From CAYGZQ01 sp964354375 [NCBI: uncultured Planctomycetota bacterium] (GTDB taxonomy: Bacteria > JAJVIF01 > JAPKYR01), in contig CAYGZQ010000050.1 in assembly GCA_964354375.1 (NCBI GenBank), forward strand, positions 1 to 32,640: DNA of 32,640 bases, written 5' to 3'. The notes under the pieces were generated by a model. It was not told the origin of the DNA and did no database searches. It was given only the letters and a program-made list of their open reading frames with translations. This document shows positions 23,998 through 29,982 of the stretch, one piece after another; position 1 is the stretch's first letter, and the number at the start of each line of letters is the position of its first letter. The position numbers and the translations under genes are program-made.

Positions 23998-24027
23998 TCA
24001 ATGTCGTAATGCCTGGTGCAATGGATC

Positions 24028-24136
24028 GGTGGCTCCCACAAGCGGAGTCCTCGGAGCTTGTGGGAGTCTCATATTATTATATCATTGAAGCTCGACACGT
24101 CCACAAGCTACGAAGACTCCGCTTGTGGAGGGCACC
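24028..24136 (+). repeat. Palindromic intergenic element B (two-hairpin family)
   Basis: From left to right it shows GGTGGC (24028-24033) and then hairpin 1 TCCCACAAGC/GCTTGTGGGA (24034-24043 with 24056-24065). GTCTC (24066-24070) and a 30-nt AT-rich spacer follow. Hairpin 2 is CCACAAGC/GCTTGTGG (24101-24108 with 24121-24128), and the element ends with GGGCACC (24130-24136). Both stems carry the same word, CCACAAGC. Together with the flanking 28-bp direct repeats it accounts for most of the 344-base gap 23863-24206. Confidence 0.75.
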
Positions 24137-24142
24137 AGCGGC

Positions 24143-24170
24143 CGGGAAAGGAAGAGATACCTCCCGCCGC
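24143..24170 (+). repeat. 28-bp direct repeat, right copy
   Basis: This is the second copy of the segment at 23970-23997, with 27 of 28 bases identical and starts 173 bases apart. It begins 6 bases after element B. Confidence 0.8.
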
Positions 24171-24206
24171 GATAGTACCCCGCCGGCTGGAGCCCGCCAC
24201 CTCGTC

Positions 24207-24770
24207 TCACTCCGCCGGTTGTGTGTAAAGCGATTGGATGGACGTCACACTGAAGTTGGCGGGGAGCGGCAGCAGCAATTCCTTGTGAACCCTCAACGCC
24301 GCTTCAGTCGCCGGCAGGAAGATGGCGCGTGAGCCCGAGCGATGTCCATAGTTCTTCCACCAACCGTTCGTGTCCACCCCCAGGCTCCGCAACTCCGCCA
24401 GACTCGACGGTTCATCCGGCATCAGAATCCACCCATACAAAACCCATTCCTGATCGGACGATGGCCCTGCGAGCCATGCCCAGACCTCTTTCTGTCTGAC
24501 TTTTATCCCACCCCCCGCGGGCTGGGCCGATACTCGCACCTGCCAGCCGTCTTTTTCCAGTGAAGAGAAATAGCTCTGGACTTTCCAGACGTGCCCTCGA
24601 TACATGCGGGCCGTCTCAATTGGAATTTCGCAGATCAAGCCCACCACAACCAGACTCACAAACAAAAGCACCAAGGCTGCGAGGAACCATAGGATCCGGC
24701 TCTCGCAAGTTGTCTTCCGGCCGTCGAGCGGACGCGGATCGTCCTCTGTCTGTCTGTCGGCGTCAGTCAT
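24207..24770 (-). CDS. Single-pass membrane protein of unknown function
   Basis: This is a 187-residue protein I do not recognise. It has a charged cytoplasmic N-terminus (about 23 residues), one membrane segment (ILWFLAALVLLFVSLVVVGLIC, about 26-47) and a soluble domain of about 140 residues, presumably periplasmic. Visible segments include KVQSYFSSLEKDGWQVRVSAQ, WAWLAGPSSDQEWVLYGWILMPDEPSSLAELRSLGVDTNGWW and RAIFLPATEAALRVHKELLLPLP. The start ATG at 24770 is preceded directly by GCAGGA, closer than usual for a ribosome-binding site. A GC-rich hairpin lies 10 nt further upstream and could affect translation. It has its own TATAAT and divergent transcription from the GT-C-like gene. Confidence 0.7.
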   Translation of the reverse strand: MTDADRQTEDDPRPLDGRKTTCESRILWFLAALVLLFVSLVVVGLICEIPIETARMYRGHVWKVQSYFSSLEKDGWQVRVSAQPAGGGIKVRQKEVWAWLAGPSSDQEWVLYGWILMPDEPSSLAELRSLGVDTNGWWKNYGHRSGSRAIFLPATEAALRVHKELLLPLPANFSVTSIQSLYTQPAE

Positions 24771-24780
24771 TCCTGCATTC

Positions 24781-24800
24781 GCAAGGCGGCAACGCCTTGC
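24781..24800 (-). other. Leader hairpin with GNRA-type tetraloop
   Basis: GCAAGGCG (24781-24788) pairs perfectly with CGCCTTGC (24793-24800). The 4-base loop reads GCAA on the plus strand (a GNRA tetraloop) and TTGC on the minus strand. It would lie in the mRNA leader of the minus-strand gene, ending 10 nt before its ATG. There is no T tract, so it is not a simple terminator. Function is unknown. Confidence 0.5.
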
Positions 24801-24850
24801 CCTCCAAAGCTGTACCCGGGGCTGGTGAATGCTTCCGCATGGCTCAATCT

Positions 24851-24856
24851 ATTATA
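24851..24856 (-). promoter_or_regulatory. -10 box of the membrane protein gene at 24207
   Basis: A perfect TATAAT on the minus strand implies a start near 24844 and a leader of about 74 nt that includes the 24781-24800 hairpin. No clear -35. Confidence 0.45.
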
Positions 24857-24954
24857 CCCCTTATCGCAGCAATCGTATATCTGCGACTCCGGCGGCATCT
24901 CGGTCCCGATGCTCTGTGGCAGACCGCCGTCTTACCTCGCCCGCCCGGAATCGG

Positions 24955-24960
24955 TATAAT
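24955..24960 (+). promoter_or_regulatory. -10 box of the GT-C-like membrane protein gene
   Basis: A perfect TATAAT ends 6 nt before the GTG at 24967, so transcription should start at or next to that codon. TTACCT (24932-24937) is a weak -35 candidate at 17 bp. Confidence 0.55.
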
Positions 24961-24966
24961 TCAACC

Positions 24967-26721
24967 GTGACGGCAGGAATGGCGAAAGAGACTCGCGCGC
25001 GCGGACGCGACCGGTTCCGATGGGTCCCGTGGGTGCTTGTGCCGCTGATGTTCGTCGCGTACGCGTCCCATCCCACCCGGAAATATTATTTCGACGGCGT
25101 CGTGTTCGCGGCGATCATCGAGCACGGTCCGTGGGAGGCGCTCTTCAACCCGCATCACCTTCTGTACACGTGGTTTTTCTATGCGCTGCGGAACGCTCTC
25201 GAAAGCCTCACGGGGCGCGAGATCAAGGCGCTCTACCTGATGCAGTGGGCCAACATAGCGCTCGGGGCGATCGGGGTCGGCCTGATCTGGAGGATCGTCA
25301 GGCGACTCGTCGAGGACGACGGTCTCGCGATTCTTGTCGTCCTTCTCGGCTGTTTCAGCTTCACGTGGTGGCACTACGCGACCGACGCGGATGTGTACAT
25401 CGTCTCCACCCTTTTTCTCATTCTCGCCGCCGACCGTCTCGAGTGGATAATCCGTCACAGAAAGCCCGCCCCCCGCGATTTCGTGTGGATCGGGGCGCTG
25501 CACGCGGGAAGCATCCTGTTTCACCAGCTCAACGTGTTCTGGATCGTCTGCGTGGCGGGATGTCTCGTCTTCAGGGCAGTCGAGGGGTCGCGGTCCCAAA
25601 GGTGGAGATGGTGGTGGATATATCTTGCGAGCGTTGGGCTCCCGGTCGCGGCGGCGTATCTCTCCATCGGCTCGCTCGCGCTCGGACATACCGACCCGGC
25701 ATCGTTCGGCTACTGGATCACGCAGTACGGTCACGAGCCGTCCTACTGGATCTCAAGCTGGAAGGAGATTCCGCTCGGGACGCTGAACGGCTACCTCATG
25801 GTGTTCTTCCATCGACCCTCGATCGGTCCCGGGATTCTCAAGTACGATCTGATTCTCGCGCTGGAGGAGGGGCGGTTCTGGAAGGGCATGATCAAGAAGG
25901 TGTTCGGGTTTTACTCGCTCGGATTTCTTTTCTTCTGCTACCTCGCGGCTCTGTACAACCTCAGGAAATTCGCCGCCCAGTACCCGCGTCGAGCGATTTT
26001 CCTTTTCTCATGGCTGGCCCCGTACGTCATCTTCCAGTTCTTCTTCATGCCGCTGAACTATTTCTACAAGCTGTTCATTTTCGTGCCGCTGCTGACCGCT
26101 TTCGCATGGTACGGCACCATCCGGGTTTCGCCGGAGAAGAAATGGGTGAAATGGCCCCTGTTCGGGGCATTCGTGATATTCACCGCGCTGTCCGAGCCGA
26201 TCCTGGCGATCCTGGTCGCGCTGTTCATCATCGTGTTCGAGGTCTTTCAGCCGCGCAAGAACGTCCTGTATCGATGGGGGCTTTTCATTCTCGTCGCGTT
26301 CCTGCCGCTCTACAACTACATCGCCGGAATCGAGCCGGAATCGCGCCTTCAGAACAATCCCGAGGTGGCGCAGGCAATCGAGCTCGACAGCCGTCTGCAT
26401 GAGGGCGACCTGCTCATCTTCGAGGGCGGGCACGATTATCCGGACGGACGGATCATACCCGCGCTCACCGGGGCCGACGTCGTCACGCTGCGCGACCTTT
26501 ACGAGATGAGCCCCGCGGACCGAAACTCGCTCTTCGCATCCGTTCTCGACGCAGGCGGACAGATCTACGTCCATCCGAACATCACGGAGCGTACGGATCA
26601 GATCGCGAAAAGCGCCGCGAGATTGGGTATCAGCGAGGAGGATTTGCTGAGAACACTAGCCGGGTACTCGCTGGAACGCGGTTTTGCGCTGGACGGTAGG
26701 GAATTCGTGACGATCCAATAG
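24967..26721 (+). CDS. Multi-pass membrane protein, GT-C glycosyltransferase-like
   Basis: This 584-residue protein has about ten or more hydrophobic segments in the first 440 residues and a soluble C-terminal domain of about 130 residues. Near the N-terminus, SHPTRKYYFDGVVFAAIIEHGPWEALFNPHHLLYTWFFYAL has the acidic first loop and 'npHHlly' pattern of GT-C (ArnT/PMT-like) enzymes that transfer sugars from polyprenyl carriers. TWWHYATDADVYIVSTLFLILAADRLEW also fits. The C-terminus (DLLIFEGGHDYPDGRIIPALTGADVVTLRDLYEM) is soluble. Family membership is by architecture and not certain. The start is set by TATAAT six nt before GTG 24967, implying a leaderless mRNA. ATG 24979 is the alternative, but its AGGA abuts the codon. 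It is convergent with the next gene. Confidence 0.7.
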   Translation: MTAGMAKETRARGRDRFRWVPWVLVPLMFVAYASHPTRKYYFDGVVFAAIIEHGPWEALFNPHHLLYTWFFYALRNALESLTGREIKALYLMQWANIALGAIGVGLIWRIVRRLVEDDGLAILVVLLGCFSFTWWHYATDADVYIVSTLFLILAADRLEWIIRHRKPAPRDFVWIGALHAGSILFHQLNVFWIVCVAGCLVFRAVEGSRSQRWRWWWIYLASVGLPVAAAYLSIGSLALGHTDPASFGYWITQYGHEPSYWISSWKEIPLGTLNGYLMVFFHRPSIGPGILKYDLILALEEGRFWKGMIKKVFGFYSLGFLFFCYLAALYNLRKFAAQYPRRAIFLFSWLAPYVIFQFFFMPLNYFYKLFIFVPLLTAFAWYGTIRVSPEKKWVKWPLFGAFVIFTALSEPILAILVALFIIVFEVFQPRKNVLYRWGLFILVAFLPLYNYIAGIEPESRLQNNPEVAQAIELDSRLHEGDLLIFEGGHDYPDGRIIPALTGADVVTLRDLYEMSPADRNSLFASVLDAGGQIYVHPNITERTDQIAKSAARLGISEEDLLRTLAGYSLERGFALDGREFVTIQ

Positions 26722-26772
26722 CGTACGGCGATTCCGCCGAAGCGCTGCCGTCGACCGCGATCGTGAACGCCC

Positions 26773-27810
26773 CTACTTCTGCGCGGCGGCCGAGAGTCTC
26801 CTCAGTTTCTGGCGGAGCACAATGGGCATCGCAACCACGAAAGCCAAATAGGCAAGTGGCACCCACCAGAAACACGTAATCAGTATGATCCCAATAGACA
26901 ACAGCGCGAACTCGAAGACCTCAAGATCACCGTAAAAGAGGGTTCTGCTCAGATGAAGCAAGGCGCGATTCGGATTGCCAAGGCAGCAGAGAGCCTCTAT
27001 CGCCCTCAGTTTCCCGTCAGTTGGCTCGGACTTCAACCACTTAACAACGACTTTCTCCGAGTCAGGATTCCATCCGTATTGTGCGAAGGATCCTAGTGCA
27101 ACCATGCGCAGTCGATAGTCGGTCTCAGTGTCTTCAATTATGCTCTTCAGGCGTGCCGGGATCTCCTTGTCCTGCCTTACGCGACTATCCACTCTTGCTG
27201 CGTCTCCTAGCGCCGCAATCGAGTAACCCCTGGTCTCGTAATCCCCCTCGAAGCAGGAGGCGAGAAGTACACTCTTTACTGCATCGTCGTAGGCAAACCA
27301 CCGCAGACTGCGGATGAAGACAGGCTTTGCGCTTGAATCTATTGCGTCCCACTGATCTGCCACAACACGAGCGAATCCCAGATCTCTGACAGAGTCTAGT
27401 TTTGTGGCAAGCAGCCAACTTAGAACGAAGAAGTCAGACCTCTGTTGGCCCATCCACCGGGATGAGATCACATCAACGACGTGAGAATCATAATCCCCGA
27501 GTCTTATCAAAGCGAACAGGGCCAAGTTGCCCTGCATGTCGTCCCTCGCGGCAATCTCCTTCAGTTCCTTCCGATGCTTGCTGTCAGCTCCCCGTTGAAC
27601 CAGGACATCAATGAGCTCGAGCCTCATGAGTTCGTTGTGCGCATTCGGATCCGTCATGTACGCAATCAATTTCTCAGGGGAGCGAGGCCCAAAGTACTTG
27701 ACACAGAACACGTATCCGGGCGGCGTGAAACTGAAGAAAAACAGAAACAGAATGACCGCCATCGTCATCAACGCGGCGAAAAGCAGGGCAATGCGCAGGT
27801 TCTTCCTCAT
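26773..27810 (-). CDS. Membrane-anchored helical-repeat (HEAT-like) protein
   Basis: This is a 345-residue protein with an N-terminal membrane segment (ALLFAALMTMAVILFLFFFSF) and a C-terminal one (ALLSIGIILITCFWWVPLAYLAFVVAMPI). The roughly 260 residues between them are helical pairs resembling HEAT-type repeats, for example MRLELIDVLVQRGADSKHRKELKEIAARDD, ETRGYSIAALGDAAR, YRLRMVALGSFAQYG and GKLRAIEALCCLGNPNRALLHL. Such repeats usually bind proteins. No enzymatic motif is seen and no neighbour suggests a partner. The ATG at 27810 has no strong ribosome-binding site. Compared with its neighbours it uses more A/T-rich codons, which may hint at separate origin; this is a weak impression from reading. 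Confidence 0.7.
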   Translation of the reverse strand: MRKNLRIALLFAALMTMAVILFLFFFSFTPPGYVFCVKYFGPRSPEKLIAYMTDPNAHNELMRLELIDVLVQRGADSKHRKELKEIAARDDMQGNLALFALIRLGDYDSHVVDVISSRWMGQQRSDFFVLSWLLATKLDSVRDLGFARVVADQWDAIDSSAKPVFIRSLRWFAYDDAVKSVLLASCFEGDYETRGYSIAALGDAARVDSRVRQDKEIPARLKSIIEDTETDYRLRMVALGSFAQYGWNPDSEKVVVKWLKSEPTDGKLRAIEALCCLGNPNRALLHLSRTLFYGDLEVFEFALLSIGIILITCFWWVPLAYLAFVVAMPIVLRQKLRRLSAAAQK

Positions 27811-27820
27811 TGAACCACCT

Positions 27821-27869
27821 GGTGCCGGGCACAGACTCAGTGAGACGAAGTCGAACGTGTCTGTGCCCG
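27821..27869. repeat. Palindromic intergenic element F (single hairpin)
   Basis: GGTGCC (27821-27826) begins the element. Its stem CGGGCACAGAC (27826-27836) pairs perfectly over 11 bp with GTCTGTGCCCG (27859-27869), and TGAGAC (27841-27846) lies in the loop. A degenerate second stretch (GTGTCTGTTCCC, 27897-27908) may be a ruined second hairpin. It lies 11 bases upstream of the HEAT-like gene's start codon. Confidence 0.55.
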
Positions 27870-27969
27870 CCGTTACGTGAAAATCAGCGACGACTGTGTC
27901 TGTTCCCCCCTCTTAGAGACACTCGCTTGCCTCATAAGGGTGTCATCCCACTCGCCCGTGACGGAGTCA

Positions 27970-28036
27970 GGTAGCCCGGCTTCGCGGACCATACCGTGCA
28001 TTCACACCCTCGATCTGCGTCGCGAAGCCGGGTTCC
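27970..28036. repeat. Palindromic intergenic element E (single hairpin)
   Basis: A perfect 12-bp stem, CCCGGCTTCGCG (27975-27986) with CGCGAAGCCGGG (28021-28032), encloses a 34-nt loop. The flanks are GGTAGC and GGTTCC, close to the GGTGGC/GGCACC ends of the two-hairpin elements. Only one hairpin is present. Confidence 0.55.
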
Positions 28037-28078
28037 ATAACAAGTTCCCGAATCTATCAATGCGTCCCGCGACCGGCA

Positions 28079-28208
28079 GGTGCCCTTCGCACATCCTCCG
28101 ACGGCGCCAGCCGGAGAAGGATTTGCGAAGGCCCGTTTATCTGTGCCACTTGAGACCTTCGCAAATCTTCCGTCGCCTTCCGGCTCCGGTCGATGTGCGA
28201 AGGCCACC
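28079..28208 (-). repeat. Palindromic intergenic element C (two-hairpin family)
   Basis: Read on the minus strand: GGTGGC, then hairpin 1 with stem CCTTCGCA (28203-28196 with 28163-28156). GTCTCA (28156-28151) follows, then a 19-nt spacer and hairpin 2 with the same stem word (28131-28124 with 28091-28084). It ends GGCACC (28084-28079). Both long hairpin loops contain further pairing. The segment 28099-28116 matches element A at 17 of 18 bases. Confidence 0.75.
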
Positions 28209-28263
28209 AGCCCATTCCGTCGTATGCATATTCTACCACATACTTTTCCGGACCGTACGTCGC

Positions 28264-28360
28264 CGGGTGCCGCCCACAGCCGGAGCGAAGCGTAGGCTGT
28301 GGGTGAAGGATTCTCCATCAAGACGAATCCGCCACAAGCTACGCTTGTGACGGCCACCCG
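28264..28360 (-). repeat. Palindromic intergenic element D (two-hairpin family)
   Basis: Read on the minus strand: GGGTGGCCG (28359-28351), hairpin 1 CACAAGC/GCTTGTG with a 3-nt loop (28349-28343 with 28339-28333), GTCTT, and a short spacer. Hairpin 2 is CCCACAGCC/GGCTGTGGG (28303-28295 with 28281-28273), and the element ends CGGCACCCG (28272-28264). With E, C and F it fills most of the 574-base gap 27811-28384, in which I see no gene. Confidence 0.75.
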
Positions 28361-28384
28361 TCCGCCGCAATCATGTAGGGGTGT

Positions 28385-29791
28385 TCATTTGGGGCCGTTG
28401 ACCGTGAGGCCGGTGTCGGCGTCAAGACCGTAGAAATACAGATCGTCCGAGCCGAACAGGAGGCGGTTATCGAGGAGGAGCGGGCAGCCGTGGTTCATGC
28501 CGTACGTGTCGAAGCCCCAGACTTCCTTCTTCGTCGCACGGTCGAGCGCGACCGCCCTGAATCGAAGTGTGCAGGCATAGATGCGGTTGGAGTCGACAAC
28601 AAGGGGGGCGAAGATTTTCTCCTCGCGCCCATCCTTCGACGGGACCCCCGTCGGGCCTTCGACAATGTCGCCTGCGGTACCTCCCGACGTGCTGTCGGCA
28701 GGCGGAAGGGGCTCGGTGGATGGGCCGAGATGATCCGGGTGCGGGTCGACAATTCTCGTTGAGCCGAGCAGAGCGCCGGTGTTCGCATCGATCTCGTAGA
28801 TTCTGCCGCTCATGCCGCCGATGTACAGCTTCCCGTCGAAGAAGATCGGTCCTGCCCAGAACTGCTCTTTCTCGTCGGGCTCGAACCTCCAGAGCTCGGA
28901 CCCGTCCCCAAGCGAGAAGGCGGCGATTTCGCCGGTCACGCTCGCGGCGAAGACCTTCGAAGCCACGGCGACAGGCTCCTCCTCTGCGTCCTCATCCCAT
29001 GAAGGAAGGAGGGGTGCGAAGCGGGAGGGCATTTTTTCGACAACGTCAAAGGGGAACGCGCCGGGAGCGGGTCGGAAGGCCTTGGCGGGATCGGTCTCGC
29101 CCTCGATCTGGAGGACATAGGGGATGTCGAGGGCCGGCATGCCGTAGATCTCGCCCTTCAGGTTACCGCGCCATCGTTCGGACCCGGTTTTTGCGTCGAG
29201 GGCATGGAGGACGCCGGCGCGGTCGCCGACAAGGATTGCGTCGCCCGCGACCGTAGGAGTGCATCGTATGATTTGATTACACTCGGATGCCCACTTGACC
29301 GAGCCGTCGGCGGGATTGACGGCGCGCACGATGCCGTCCCATCCGCAGACAATGATATGTTCCGCGGTGTGAACGGGCGAGGCGTCGACGTGCGTTTTTG
29401 TCTCGATCAGGGGCCAGGCGTTGCCCGGCTCGGAGGGTTTTATGGCCGTTACACGTCCCGAGTTGTCGGTGACGTAGATGATCCCGTTCCAGACCAGCGG
29501 CGCACCGCGCGATCCGGCGGCGAGCTTCACGGACCAGTCTTTTTCGTGCTGACCGCGCATGCGGTCCAGCCTGACGACCTTCCCGTCAAGCCCGGCGATG
29601 TATATCCACTCCGCGGTGGGGGTGGCCCGTCCGATGAATCCGCCGTTGCCCCAGCCGCCCCCGGACGACTTGAAGCCGAAATACCAGTTGGCGGCCTGGG
29701 TCGTGAAGCCGGGACCGGTCTTCGGACCTCCGCATCCCGCCGAGATCGGCAGAAGCAACAGGGCTATGATGAGCAGGCAAAATCGACGCAT
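28385..29791 (-). CDS. PQQ-like beta-propeller lipoprotein
   Basis: This is a 468-residue lipoprotein (signal ending PISAGC, Cys20) with a PQQ-type beta-propeller, as in BamB and quinoprotein-dehydrogenase-like proteins. Repeats are visible as [140 protein letters not shown] and [29 protein letters not shown]. An acidic and Gly/Ser/Thr-rich insertion (about residues 350-385) interrupts the propeller. The residues needed to bind PQQ in true dehydrogenases are not recognisable, so a scaffold or binding role is more likely. No BAM genes are nearby. The ATG at 29791 has no clear ribosome-binding site. Confidence 0.85.
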   Translation of the reverse strand: MRRFCLLIIALLLLPISAGCGGPKTGPGFTTQAANWYFGFKSSGGGWGNGGFIGRATPTAEWIYIAGLDGKVVRLDRMRGQHEKDWSVKLAAGSRGAPLVWNGIIYVTDNSGRVTAIKPSEPGNAWPLIETKTHVDASPVHTAEHIIVCGWDGIVRAVNPADGSVKWASECNQIIRCTPTVAGDAILVGDRAGVLHALDAKTGSERWRGNLKGEIYGMPALDIPYVLQIEGETDPAKAFRPAPGAFPFDVVEKMPSRFAPLLPSWDEDAEEEPVAVASKVFAASVTGEIAAFSLGDGSELWRFEPDEKEQFWAGPIFFDGKLYIGGMSGRIYEIDANTGALLGSTRIVDPHPDHLGPSTEPLPPADSTSGGTAGDIVEGPTGVPSKDGREEKIFAPLVVDSNRIYACTLRFRAVALDRATKKEVWGFDTYGMNHGCPLLLDNRLLFGSDDLYFYGLDADTGLTVNGPK

Positions 29792-29902
29792 AGTATCACT
29801 AATCCGTCAGGCCGTGGCGGCAGAACGCGCATTGTACCACATGAACGCTCGCAACGCTCACGACACCGAAAATCCGCGCGCTCACTTTCCAATCTGGAAT
29901 CC

Positions 29903-29931
29903 TTGACAGAGGCAACCAAGGGTGATACATT
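29903..29931 (+). promoter_or_regulatory. Promoter of lipoprotein copy 3
   Basis: A perfect TTGACA (29903-29908), a 17-bp spacer and TACATT (29926-29931) precede the gene at 29983. The leader would be about 45 nt and ends in the strong GGGAGGAGGAG ribosome-binding site. Confidence 0.8.
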
Positions 29932-29982
29932 CAAATTTGGGAGTGTGGGATTATGTGCAGAAAAGCCGGGAGGAGGAGTCTC

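Noticed and set aside
25020-26402. 460-codon open frame inside the GT-C-like gene (plus strand, other frame)
   Set aside because: Its translation is Arg-rich and lacks hydrophobic segments; the overlapping frame has clear membrane segments, a TATAAT promoter and family-like motifs.
27932-28357. 141-codon minus-strand frame in the repeat-rich gap
   Set aside because: It is a translation of palindromic elements C, D and E; Cys/Arg/Gly-rich with no ribosome-binding site.
27811-28384. CRISPR array
   Set aside because: The repeats are palindromic elements of unequal length and differing sequence, without regular spacers or adjacent cas genes.
28385-29791. True PQQ-dependent dehydrogenase or BamB
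   Set aside because: Only the propeller repeats are visible; PQQ-ligand residues, a cytochrome domain and BAM-complex neighbours are absent, so only a PQQ-like propeller is claimed.
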